Shown piece after piece: positions 9,600 through 19,025 of a stretch of 64,000 nt of DNA (position 1 is its first letter; each line of letters opens with the position of its first letter). Under the pieces are notes generated by a model. That model saw only the letters and a list, made by a program, of their open reading frames with translations. It had not been told where the DNA came from and did no database searches. The stretch spans positions 1 through 64,000 of the forward strand of contig JAHDXO010000038.1 in assembly GCA_023382975.1 (NCBI GenBank). The letters are read 5' to 3'. The position numbers and the translations under genes are program-made. Source of the DNA: Pirellulaceae bacterium (lineage in GTDB: Bacteria > Planctomycetota > Planctomycetia > Pirellulales > Pirellulaceae).

Positions 9600-11219
9600 A
9601 TGGTTCAGGAACATTCTTCGCCAGGCGATATCAATCGGCGGTCATTTCTAGTCGCTTCTGCGGCGGCGGGCTTTGCCGCCTCGCTGGCTGGGGAGGCGTT
9701 CGCCGGCCAGTCGCCTGCTCCGCCGAAGCCGGTCCAGCCCAAGAAGCTCTTGTTCTGGGACCTCGCCCGCTTCGACGACTGGCAAAACCTCGAACTGGTT
9801 CAAGGCCGCGGCGTGTATCGCCCGGAGGGAACCTTCGAGGATCCGGACGGCCGCAAGGGCCGGGTGATCTTTCCGTCGGTGTGGCAGGAGCCTTCCGGCC
9901 GCTGGCTCGGCGTCTATGGCAAGAACTGGAGTTCCTTCCCGCTCTGCGCGTTAGAAAGTGATGACGGTATCCGCTGGCGGCCGCGGGCAGTGCCCGAGAT
10001 CATTCCTGTCGGCGGGAAGCTCGCGCCTCACCACGTCTTCACCCTGGATCGCGGCAGTGGCAGCGGTGTGTACCACGACCCGATGGCGGCGGACGGATTT
10101 CCGCTGAAGATCTTCGGCCGACAGGACGGCGAGCCCGTTTATCAGCGCGCTCTGCAAGATCCGAATCACGTCTGGCACAAAATCGCCCGCGCCGAGGGCC
10201 TCAAACGGTACATGACCGAGGGCGTGACGGTCGGTTCGCGCGACGGGCTCAACTGGGAGATCATCCCCGGCGGCACTTGGACGCGGCCCGACTGGTTCCC
10301 CGAGGATCCGGTCTTCGCCTTCTACAACCACCAGCTTGGGCGGCACGTGATGATCTGCCGGCCTGGTTGGGGCGACCGGCGAGTTTGCTGGCGGGAATCC
10401 GCGGACTTGGGGACGTGGGAAAGACCCGAATTGCTCTTCCAGCCCGATCCGCTGGACGACGCGGCTCCGCTCGGCTTCTACACAATGCCCGTCTTTCCCT
10501 ACGAGCACGGCTACGTCGGACTGCTGTGGGTGTTCCACTATTCCAACAGTGAACCGGTTCGCGGTTTCAACCAGTTCTTCGGGCCGATGGATGCGCAGGT
10601 GGCATTCAGTTACGACGGCAAGCGGTTCTTCCGCGGGAAACGCGAGCCGCTGCTGGCCCGGAACCCGATTCCCGAACACGGCTGTACGCAACTGCGGCCC
10701 TGCAGCCTGGTGGTCACCGACAAGGAAATCCGCATCTACTCCGAGGCGCACCGCTACGGCCACGGTCGCGAGCGCGGCCCGGCCGACCTGCACGACGAAC
10801 CGCTCAGCGCGATGGTGCTCCACACGCTGCGCCGCGACGGGTTCATGTTCGTCCGCCCGCGCGGCGAGTGGGCGCGGATGCTCACCAAACCGTTCTCGCT
10901 GCGAGCCGCCCAGATCACCGTCAGCATCGACGCCCGCTATGGCGAAGCACGGTTCCAACTGACCAACGTCAAGAGCGAGCCGTTGGCCGGGTTGACCTTC
11001 GAGGACTGCGAACCGATCCGCGGCGTGGACGACACGGAGCGGCCGATCCGCTGGAAGAACGCCCAACTCGACAGCCGGCTGCGGCAGCCGCTCCGACTGG
11101 AAATGAAGTTCACCGGCGCCAACGTCTATGGCTTGCGGGCCGATTGGCAGTGGCTCGACGCGCAGGGCATGCACATGTTGGAAGACGGCAAGTCGATCGA
11201 CCACTTGCTCAACCTGTGA
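9600..11219 (+). CDS. Tat-exported glycoside-hydrolase-like beta-propeller protein (GH32/43-like)
   Basis: A 539-residue protein starting at the ATG at 9600; the same frame extends upstream to 9531 but adds only unlikely residues. A twin-arginine signal (NRRSFLVASAAAG, about 12-24, cleaved near AFAGQ) directs folded export. The body resembles the five-bladed-propeller GH32/GH43-like proteins of planctomycetes, with repeated W-E-S-x-D-G-type elements such as ESDDGIRWRPR and SRDGLNWEI. A C-terminal beta-sandwich (about 420-539) has the ITVSIDARYG...ADWQW pattern common in those proteins. Catalytic acids were not assigned. It lies 8 nt from the convergent lyase gene and is the first gene of the carbohydrate island. 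Confidence 0.85.
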   Translation: MVQEHSSPGDINRRSFLVASAAAGFAASLAGEAFAGQSPAPPKPVQPKKLLFWDLARFDDWQNLELVQGRGVYRPEGTFEDPDGRKGRVIFPSVWQEPSGRWLGVYGKNWSSFPLCALESDDGIRWRPRAVPEIIPVGGKLAPHHVFTLDRGSGSGVYHDPMAADGFPLKIFGRQDGEPVYQRALQDPNHVWHKIARAEGLKRYMTEGVTVGSRDGLNWEIIPGGTWTRPDWFPEDPVFAFYNHQLGRHVMICRPGWGDRRVCWRESADLGTWERPELLFQPDPLDDAAPLGFYTMPVFPYEHGYVGLLWVFHYSNSEPVRGFNQFFGPMDAQVAFSYDGKRFFRGKREPLLARNPIPEHGCTQLRPCSLVVTDKEIRIYSEAHRYGHGRERGPADLHDEPLSAMVLHTLRRDGFMFVRPRGEWARMLTKPFSLRAAQITVSIDARYGEARFQLTNVKSEPLAGLTFEDCEPIRGVDDTERPIRWKNAQLDSRLRQPLRLEMKFTGANVYGLRADWQWLDAQGMHMLEDGKSIDHLLNL

Positions 11220-11227
11220 TCCGATGG

Positions 11228-14200
11228 TCACCTGACTCGGAGCCAGTCGGCCGGCAGGGGCTGACGAGGCAGGCCGGGCCCAGAAAGCTCGATGACGGGA
11301 GCTTCGCCTTTCCACACGACCCACGGCGTCGGATAGCCGCGCCACAGTCCGGACTGCGGGACCGTGCGATCGCGATGGCGCGCGTCGGCGAACGTTACGA
11401 ACAGACGGTGCCAACCCTTGGCCAGTGGAACGCTCCACAGGCCGCCGCCGTGGATCCCCTGGCCGAGATCCCACTCCTGGCCGTCGATCCAGACACGCAG
11501 GTCATAGCCCGGCTCGCAACGGGCGCCGACGTATTCGGCGGGCGCGTGGAAGGTCCAGACGCCGTCGGCCGGGACCTCCAGAAAACCGTCGTACCGCACG
11601 CCAAATGCGCCGTCGCCCTGACGCATCGTCACATCCAGCAGCTTGGTGGTTTCCCCCGTAGCCCGCGCCGGCATCACGTCAGGCAGGTGGAGGTGACTGA
11701 ACAGGGCCAACCAGTTTCCCTCGACCAGCTCCCAGCGCAGCCCCGGCGCGTGCCCCGCCGGCGCCGCGATAGCGGGTTGCAGCGGGCGACGGCGGTAACG
11801 GGCATCGCTGACGGCCGTGGCCCGGGTTCCGTCCACGGTGAAGGGCACGGCCCTGACGCCCGGCCGAAAGGCGCGGGCGCGGACGTGCGTGTCCCGCGTC
11901 AGCGTCAGCGGCGCGGTGTACAGCGGTGAGGAAACATCCGGCTCCGAACCGTCGAGCGTATAGCGAATCTCCACACCGAGGGTCGCGCTGGCGAGCGTGA
12001 CCTGCACGCGTTCCAGGAAGACCGGCTCAGCCGGCGCGAACGTCACCGGCTCGATCGGCCGATGAATCGTAGTGGTGGCCGGCGGTCGTCCCTCCTCCCG
12101 CGTGAATTCGAAATCCGTTGCCGGCAGTTCGACATCCTGGCCGTCGACGCGGAACCACTGGGCGCCCAGTGCCAATCCGCTCGTTTCACTGCCGCGCTGC
12201 CAGACGAGCAGACCCTCACCGCGCAGCGACACCGCAGCCGCCGTCAGGTCCCGCGCTGCGCCGTCGGTGGCCAGCCACATCAGCGTCGCACCGTCGGCTA
12301 GCGTGGCTGCGAAGCCGGTCACGCCCGAGCGGCTGAGGTCGCGCGTCGCCGTGACGGTGGCCTCGCCCGCGCGACGATGCGGCTCGATGAGCGACGCCGT
12401 CAGCAGTCCCTCCCGCGAGTCCGCACCGAGTACGGCCCCACGGTCCCACCACGCGGGCTGCTGGCGGGGCTCCCAAGTCAGCCGGGCCGTGCTGAATCGC
12501 CGTACCGTCACACCGGGAGCCATGTCGTGTGTGAGTGTCACTTGCCGCGCATCGCCGCTGATCCGGCCCGTGAGCGTGGCGCCGCGGATGCCCAGTTCCG
12601 GTGAGCCAAAACGCTGCTCCACCTCGTAGCGATGCGGACGATCTCGGTCCGGGGCACGCACGACATCGGTGACGATCACCAGCCGAGCGGGGCGCAGCAG
12701 CACCACGCGCCGCTCGGCGCGCGCCCCGAGGACCGGTGCATCATCCAGTTCCAGCGTTCCCGTGCGATGGTTGAACGCATGCCGCTGATACGTGCCTTCG
12801 TAGGCTGACTCGGCGTAATCGAACCGCGCCGACGTGTGCCAGCGCGCCGGAATGGGCCGTGGGCTCGCCGTGGCCAGTTCCACCGTCTTGCTGCCCGGCC
12901 ACCAGGTCTGCTTGCCGGCGGCGGCGAACTGCGGTTGGCCGTCGATCGTCACGGGTCCGCTGGCGAACAAGGGCTGACCGTAGTCCCACACTTGCAGCGA
13001 CGTGTTCCATTCGGAGCCGTTCACGCTGGGATGATCCTGCGGCTGGCAGATCATGGCGACGAACGTGGCGTCCGGCTCCCAATTCCGCCGCAGGTAGTGC
13101 AGGCCGGCGTAGGGCAGCCAATCGCTCGCCGTGGCCGGTGCCGTCCAGGTCGGGCCGTAATAGGCCGTCACCCGGTCCCAGGCCGCCTGGCGATGCGGCG
13201 GCAGGGAATCGCGATCGCGCCCGGCACCGAACACGCTCTGCAGGATGCCAACGACTTCGGGGTCCCGCAGCACGGCCGTCGAGTCCATGGTCTCGCGCGG
13301 GATCATATTCCCGTAGCTGCACCGGCGGTCGGCGAGTTCCCAGATGTGGTCGAACAACTCGACGACGCCCGTCCGATGTCCACGCCCATCCGGGGCCAGG
13401 TGCCGGATGGGGTACGTCGTGATCTGCCGCCAGCGCGTCGTGAACTCGGCAGCGAATTCAGGCGTGAACCACGGCGGCGGGGTTTTCTGCATCTGGTTGA
13501 AATGTACGCCCATCCGCCAGTGCATGAACAGGTGACCTTCGTCGCCGATCTCGTTCATCGAGCCGTCGCGCGTGACCATCATCCCCAACACCCGTTCCCA
13601 GTGCTGGCGGTTCTCGCGATCCAACCGCTGGCCGGCGTGGAAGTCGTCCAGAATCCGCGCGGTCGTCGTCGCTGCGTGCAGAGCGTTGTACGTGTGGTTG
13701 AACGTCGCCCGCCGGCAAGGCCACCAATAGGCCGGCGGATATTCTTCGAGCACGGGAATGAGCAGCCGGGCCAGCGTGGCGCCGGATAGTTGCCGGACCA
13801 AATCCGGCTGTCTCCGCGCGGTCTGCGCCAGTTCGTCCGCCAGATGGTTGAACTCCTGCAACACGTCCTTGACGAAGTAGAAACGCAGATCCTGTTCGGC
13901 GCGGTCCAAATCGGCGCGGATATTCAAGCCCCAGTCGTCGGTGATCGCGGCCCACTGCGTGAGGAACTCCCGCCTGCCCGTCGCCCGATAGACCGTCAGC
14001 AGCGGGCGCTGGAAGTGCCCGGCCCGGGCCCGCACCCGCGCCGTGTCCAGCGGGCCATCGCCCTCCCCGGCCACGTGTCCCCAGGGAATGACGCCCGGCG
14101 TGAACTGCTGCGCCTCGACGTCGAAACGCGACAGCACGACGGCCACATTCCGCCGCAGGTCGTCGCCCGCCAGATCGTAGCTGGCCAGTCCGGAAGGATG

Positions 14201-15010
14201 CTCGTGCAGGAACGTCACAGTCTGCAGTTTGCGCAGGAAATGGTCGCGATAGGCATCCAGCGCGCCCGGGAAATCCTGCTGTGCCAACCGCTCGCGCACC
14301 GCGTGCAGTTCCGGCTTCGATAGGTCCAGCCGCGCACAGAACTCGCGTGCCAGACGTTCGACGGCCGCCGGCGAGTTGCGTTGGATAAAGGCCTGCTGCC
14401 GTTGCTCGGCATCCGCTGGAGGCGGCACGGGCCGGGGGGCAAGCAGTTCTCCCAGCGGCGCCCATTGGGACTGTTCGGCCGGCACGGTTCGGCCCAGGAG
14501 CGGATGCTCGCCCGGCCGGAGTTCCAGAACCGCTACGCCGCGATCGAAGGGTGCGCGGCGGATGTCCCAGTGCGCTGCGAACACCACGCGCCGCGCATCG
14601 TCGAGCACGCAGACCAGCCGCAGCGCGCGGTCGTCGTAACTCGGCTTGAGCGACTGCGTCAGCACGATGCGGTCCAGCGGACGCTCGACGCCGAGGTCGA
14701 TCTCCAGCCACGGGTTCACGCTCCCGTCGGCCGTGCCGAGATTTAATCCCCGCTGGTTGAAATCCACGACCCCATCGACGAGTTGACGCTGTTCGTTGCG
14801 GAAACCGATGTCGCGTCCCTGGTAGCCTGTGCCCGCGAACTTCAGTTCCTGATTCTTCAGGGCGAGATTCACACCGCCGGACCAGACTTCGATCTCGTGG
14901 ATGGCCATGCGCGATGACGCCGGAGCCTCGACGCGAAGGATGCGACCCGGAACCGCCGCGTGGGCCGCCAAGGGTGCAAGCAGAAGAATGCAGGCTAAGA
15001 TTGGTTTCAT
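11228..15010 (-). CDS. Secreted heparinase II/III-family-like polysaccharide lyase, multidomain
   Basis: From the ATG at 15010 the protein has 1,260 residues with a signal peptide (MKPILACILLLAPLAAHA). A discoidin-like (F5/8-type) domain occupies about 20-150 (EIEVWSGGVNLAL, WLEIDLG). An alpha-helical toroid follows (about 270-620) with heparinase II/III-type blocks such as YPPAYWWPCR and NEIGDEGHLFMHWR. A large beta-sandwich region follows (about 650-900). The C-terminus adds a chitobiase-C-like Ig fold (about 985-1060, IRYTLDGSEPD) and a PA14-like module (about 1130-1213, GFLEVPADGVWTFH). Such enzymes eliminate uronic acid-containing, often sulfated chains, which fits the neighbouring sulfatase and esterase genes. 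The exact lyase family was not resolved. Confidence 0.85.
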   Translation of the reverse strand: MKPILACILLLAPLAAHAAVPGRILRVEAPASSRMAIHEIEVWSGGVNLALKNQELKFAGTGYQGRDIGFRNEQRQLVDGVVDFNQRGLNLGTADGSVNPWLEIDLGVERPLDRIVLTQSLKPSYDDRALRLVCVLDDARRVVFAAHWDIRRAPFDRGVAVLELRPGEHPLLGRTVPAEQSQWAPLGELLAPRPVPPPADAEQRQQAFIQRNSPAAVERLAREFCARLDLSKPELHAVRERLAQQDFPGALDAYRDHFLRKLQTVTFLHEHPSGLASYDLAGDDLRRNVAVVLSRFDVEAQQFTPGVIPWGHVAGEGDGPLDTARVRARAGHFQRPLLTVYRATGRREFLTQWAAITDDWGLNIRADLDRAEQDLRFYFVKDVLQEFNHLADELAQTARRQPDLVRQLSGATLARLLIPVLEEYPPAYWWPCRRATFNHTYNALHAATTTARILDDFHAGQRLDRENRQHWERVLGMMVTRDGSMNEIGDEGHLFMHWRMGVHFNQMQKTPPPWFTPEFAAEFTTRWRQITTYPIRHLAPDGRGHRTGVVELFDHIWELADRRCSYGNMIPRETMDSTAVLRDPEVVGILQSVFGAGRDRDSLPPHRQAAWDRVTAYYGPTWTAPATASDWLPYAGLHYLRRNWEPDATFVAMICQPQDHPSVNGSEWNTSLQVWDYGQPLFASGPVTIDGQPQFAAAGKQTWWPGSKTVELATASPRPIPARWHTSARFDYAESAYEGTYQRHAFNHRTGTLELDDAPVLGARAERRVVLLRPARLVIVTDVVRAPDRDRPHRYEVEQRFGSPELGIRGATLTGRISGDARQVTLTHDMAPGVTVRRFSTARLTWEPRQQPAWWDRGAVLGADSREGLLTASLIEPHRRAGEATVTATRDLSRSGVTGFAATLADGATLMWLATDGAARDLTAAAVSLRGEGLLVWQRGSETSGLALGAQWFRVDGQDVELPATDFEFTREEGRPPATTTIHRPIEPVTFAPAEPVFLERVQVTLASATLGVEIRYTLDGSEPDVSSPLYTAPLTLTRDTHVRARAFRPGVRAVPFTVDGTRATAVSDARYRRRPLQPAIAAPAGHAPGLRWELVEGNWLALFSHLHLPDVMPARATGETTKLLDVTMRQGDGAFGVRYDGFLEVPADGVWTFHAPAEYVGARCEPGYDLRVWIDGQEWDLGQGIHGGGLWSVPLAKGWHRLFVTFADARHRDRTVPQSGLWRGYPTPWVVWKGEAPVIELSGPGLPRQPLPADWLRVR

Positions 15011-15223
15011 GGGGGCCACGACAGAATCGCTTGGTAGAAGATGATGCCTCGCCGCCGCTGCGGCCGAAGGATGGAGTCTACCACACGACGACCAGTAACG
15101 AGGAGAGCCGCGCGGCACGTGCGGGGGTGGTTCGCCGGCGGACCCGCCGACTGCGCGTGGCGGGTGGCAGCCTCAAATCATAGAATCAAGCGTCGCGGTC
15201 ACCCACATTGAAACGGATTTACC

Positions 15224-17857
15224 ATGAACCACATCGTTGCTCTCCTCGCCCTTCTGCCGTCGGTAGCCTTGCACGCATCGGAGGCGCCACCACCGCCTGT
15301 CTCGCGGCCGAACGTACTGCTCCTCATCGCCGACGATCTCGGCTATGCGGACATCGGAGCGAATGGCTGTACGGACTTCGCCACGCCGCACATCGACAGC
15401 ATCGCGGATCACGGCGTGCGTTTCACCAGCGGCTACGTCAGCGCGCCGGTGTGCAGCCCGAGCCGCGCGGGGCTGATCACGGGGCGCTGGCAGACGCGGT
15501 TCGGGCACGAGTTCAATCATCCGTTGGCGGATCGCTCCCCCGTCGGCCTGCCGGTGAGTGAGAAGACGGCGGCGCAGCATTTTCGTGAGGCCGGCTACGT
15601 CACCGGACACGTGGGCAAGTGGCATCTCGGCAATCCGATGGTGCCGGAGTTCAGCCCGAAAGCACGCGGCTTCGAGGAGTCGGTCTGGTTCCCCGGCCAG
15701 AGGAAACTGCCGCCGCTGCAGTTCTTCCGTAACGGCGAGCGGGGGAAAGCGGATGACGGCTACGTGGATGAGGCGATGGCGCGGGAGGCGTCGGCTTTCG
15801 TCGAGAGGCATCGCGCGGAGCCGTGGTTTCTGTACGTGGCGTTTCTCACGCCGCACCAGCCGCTCGACACGCCGCCGGGGAGCGAAGAGCCGTTCACGCA
15901 CCTTGCGGACAACGAGCGCCGCAAGTGCGCGGCGATGGTGACGATACTCGATCGGAGCGTGGGCCGCATTCTGCAGACGCTCCGCGAGACCGGACAGGAT
16001 GACCGGACGCTCGTGGTCTTCCTGAGCGACAACGGCGCGCCGCCGAAGAACGGCTCGCGCAACACGCCCTTGCGTGGCGGCAAGGGAACGCTGTGGGAAG
16101 GCGGCATCCGCGAGCCGTTCGTGATGCAATGGAAAGGCGTTCTGCCAGCCGGTCGTGTCGTCGATGCACCGGTGACCTCACTCGATCTGCTGCCGACGGC
16201 GCTCGCCGCGGCCGGGGTGGAAAGCAGCACACGGTTCGACGGCGTCAATCTGCTGCCTTACCTCACCGGCAAGACCGCCGAGCCTCCGCACGCGGCGCTG
16301 TTCTGGCGTTACGGCGAGCAGTTGGCCGTGCGCGCCGGCGATTGGAAGCTGACGCGCGCGATCGACCAGACAGCCGCGCCGCCCGTGCTGAAGACCGGCC
16401 TGTTCCATCTGCGCCGGGATGTGAGCGAGCAGCGTGATTTGTCGGAAGATGAGCCCGACAAGGCGAAGGAATTGCAATCCCTGTGGGAGCAATGGAACGC
16501 GCAGAACGTCAAGGCGCTGTGGGGCGGCGATGCGAACGGCAGCGACGACCGCAAGACCGATCCGGCGGGCGACAACAAGGCGGGCGAGTCCGCTACGAGC
16601 ATTCAACGCGCGCAGCAGGCGCCGTCTGCCACCCACGGCGGCTCGCAGATCGGGCGAACGAACGCGGTGGCCGCATTACAGCCGAGCTTTCCCAAGGCGG
16701 TTCACTACCGCTACGCGAACAACTTCAAAGTCAATCCGGGCCAGGAGGACGCCGCGTATCGCGACTGGGTCGCCGATTTCGGCCGCACGATGGGCGCGGA
16801 ACTCGACGGCCGCGTGACGCTCACCGCGGACGGCCGGCGCGAGATCATCCAGCGATTCAAGCGCGAGCACCCGGAGCAGTTCCTCGTCTTCTACAGCACC
16901 GGCCATATCAAGATCCCTACCGAGGCGACGGACCCTGCGTCCGGTAAGCTCAGCGATTATGGCCACGGCCACTGGCTCTATCTGCCACGCGTAAAGGTGC
17001 TGGATGACATCCGCGCCGAAGCGGGCGTCAGCGAGTTGCGCGTCCAGATGCCGCGCCCCATCGAGCGCGCCTCGGGCACCGTTCGCGCCGAAGATGAAGA
17101 CGTGGCGGCGGCGAAAACGCGGGGGGCGTTCAGTCTCCGGCCCGACCGGGGTGACGACATTTGCCTGTACGCGTTTGGCCCGGACGGAACGCCGGACTGG
17201 GACAACGCCGAGCAGGTGCGGCTCGTCGGCCTGGACGAAGAGCGGGGTATCATTCACGTCGAGCGCGGCTGCTACGGCACGCAGCCGCGCGCGTTCAGCG
17301 GCCAAGTGTTCGCGGCGGTGCATTCGGAAGTCACGAAGTTTCACGGCTGGTTCTACAACTTCTCCACCTTCTGCCCGCAGGACCGCCGCGGGCGCACCGC
17401 CGGTGAAGTCTGGGCGGAGTCCTACGCGCGCATTTTTCAACCGGGTGGCACCAGCGCGCACTTCGACGCGTTGCAACTCGACACGTTGGTGGAGGACGTC
17501 TGGCCGGGACGGGGCTCCGACATCAACAACAACGGCCTGGACGATAGCGACGAAGACTTCGGCGGCGTGAACTGGTTTGCGGTCGGCGTCTGCAGGGCGC
17601 TGGAGCGTCTGCGAGCGCAGTTGCCACCGGCTGGAGTTGTCGCGCCACCTCTGCTGCGAGCCGCGATACACGCACGTCCAACACAAGATTTTCAACTACA
17701 CGCTCAGCCGCGACGGCACGCCGCAGATTCTGGCGGGCCAGGAACTGCCGTTTCATCTCAGCCGCGCGGTGCTGGGACTGGCCACGATTCACGAAGCCGC
17801 CGTAACGTGGTACAGCCAGCCGCCCGCCGAGCCGGATGGTCACGCGGGCGTCTATGA
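15224..17857 (+). CDS. Secreted sulfatase fused to a GH-like region (frame ends after a probable frameshift)
   Basis: Signal peptide, then a sulfatase domain with DD at 37-38, Cys77 in C-S-P-S-R, HVGKWHLG and LSDNGAPP. The sulfatase ends near residue 440. After a low-complexity linker (about 440-485, Asp/Ala/Gln-rich) the protein runs into a second, unassigned GH-like region (about 495-780; PSFPKAVHYRYANNF, KFHGWFYNFSTFCP, DALQLDTLVEDVWPG). From about 17,580-17,650 the reading frame loses protein character, and the continuation lies one frame on (next entry). An intact ancestor would be about 1,260 residues. Either this is a real frameshift that truncates the second region or a sequencing error. 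The sulfatase domain itself is complete. Confidence 0.85.
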   Translation: MNHIVALLALLPSVALHASEAPPPPVSRPNVLLLIADDLGYADIGANGCTDFATPHIDSIADHGVRFTSGYVSAPVCSPSRAGLITGRWQTRFGHEFNHPLADRSPVGLPVSEKTAAQHFREAGYVTGHVGKWHLGNPMVPEFSPKARGFEESVWFPGQRKLPPLQFFRNGERGKADDGYVDEAMAREASAFVERHRAEPWFLYVAFLTPHQPLDTPPGSEEPFTHLADNERRKCAAMVTILDRSVGRILQTLRETGQDDRTLVVFLSDNGAPPKNGSRNTPLRGGKGTLWEGGIREPFVMQWKGVLPAGRVVDAPVTSLDLLPTALAAAGVESSTRFDGVNLLPYLTGKTAEPPHAALFWRYGEQLAVRAGDWKLTRAIDQTAAPPVLKTGLFHLRRDVSEQRDLSEDEPDKAKELQSLWEQWNAQNVKALWGGDANGSDDRKTDPAGDNKAGESATSIQRAQQAPSATHGGSQIGRTNAVAALQPSFPKAVHYRYANNFKVNPGQEDAAYRDWVADFGRTMGAELDGRVTLTADGRREIIQRFKREHPEQFLVFYSTGHIKIPTEATDPASGKLSDYGHGHWLYLPRVKVLDDIRAEAGVSELRVQMPRPIERASGTVRAEDEDVAAAKTRGAFSLRPDRGDDICLYAFGPDGTPDWDNAEQVRLVGLDEERGIIHVERGCYGTQPRAFSGQVFAAVHSEVTKFHGWFYNFSTFCPQDRRGRTAGEVWAESYARIFQPGGTSAHFDALQLDTLVEDVWPGRGSDINNNGLDDSDEDFGGVNWFAVGVCRALERLRAQLPPAGVVAPPLLRAAIHARPTQDFQLHAQPRRHAADSGGPGTAVSSQPRGAGTGHDSRSRRNVVQPAARRAGWSRGRL

Positions 17858-19013
17858 CGAAATGCGGATGGGCGCCGCCCATCGCCTCGGCTGGCTCGGC
17901 AAGCCGCGCGGCGACATTGTCTACCTGGGCCGCGCCGAGCCCGATCTCTGTGCCGGGAAACTCGCCCTGCCGCAGACCGTCACGGGCCGAAATAACGATG
18001 GAAACAACGGCTCGCGTCTGAGCCTCAGCGTGACGCCAACGGCGCCGCAGTTGCTGGTGGTCGCGCGTTGGCGCGGCGAACCGCGCGCGGGTGTCGGCTT
18101 GACGATGCCTCGCAACGTGCTTGTTTCCCTGCGCGGCGGCGCTGCCGGTGAGGGCTACCTGCTGCCCGCCGATGCGGCTTCGGTCGAGGCAGGACTACGT
18201 TTCACAGATGGCACGGTTCAGATGCTACCGAAGCCGGCGGCACGTCTGGAGTTCTACGATGGCGGGCAAACGTTGCGAATCGGAGCGAAGCACTCGTCAG
18301 CAACGCATTTGTTCTGGCAAGCGCACGGCCGAATTGAGGCGGGCAGCCGGCTCGCATTGGCCGTGTTCCTCGGCAGCGGTGCCCACAGCGTGGAGGCCGC
18401 CGAAGTCCGGTCCGACGGCACGCCCGGCGAATTCCGCCCGGTCGTGGCGCCGTTCACGCCGTCAGGTCCGGCGGCGTTCCGGCGCAACGTCGCCCTCGAC
18501 CCACTCGGCTTGGCCGGCAGGGAAGTCCTGTTTCGCTTCCTTGTTGAGACGCGAAACGGCCGCGCCAGTGCCGCGTGGAGCGAAGTCGCGGCAGGTCAGC
18601 CCGTGCTCGGCGACTGGCCAACCGCCGGGCCGATTCAACGAAGCATCGGCGGCTATGTTGCGGAGCAGTCCTGCCAACAGACGTTTCACTTCAACCACGT
18701 TCCGGCCAATGTCCCCTTGGAATTGGCCTTCGAATTCGAGGGTGGCGAGCCGGTCGTGATCGAGGGACTCTCCGTCCACCCGGCGAGTGGTGCGGTGGCG
18801 CGCGAGTTCGACCACGGCGTGGTGCTTGTGAACCCGTCGCTCGGCGAGCAGACGTTCGAGTTGGCACGCCTGTTGCCCGGCCGTTACTTCCGAAGGTTCC
18901 AAGCCACCGCCAACCAGGATACCGCCGTCAACAACGGTCAGCCCGCCGGCCCAAGCTTCACGCTCGGCGCTTTGGATGGCGTGTTCCTCGTCAGCGAAGA
19001 CCACCCGCAATAG
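17577..19013 (+). pseudogene. C-terminal continuation of the GH-like region, out of frame with the sulfatase fusion
   Basis: This frame becomes protein-like at about 17,640 (EPRYTHVQHKIFNYTLSRDG) and continues to 19,013 as a beta-rich region. It includes TPQILAGQELPFHLSRA, a series of beta-sandwich-like strands, and a GRYFRRFQATANQD ending. It starts exactly where the upstream gene loses its frame, has no plausible start codon or ribosome-binding site of its own, and gives a continuous protein if one base is skipped. I therefore read it as the 3' part of the 15,224 gene rather than an independent gene. Residues before about 17,640 in this frame are spurious. Confidence 0.75.
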
Positions 19014-19025
19014 AGAGGGAAACAC

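Noticed and set aside
9951..11474. Long minus-strand frame opposite the GH-like propeller gene
   Set aside because: The plus-strand gene has a Tat signal and family features; this frame has none.
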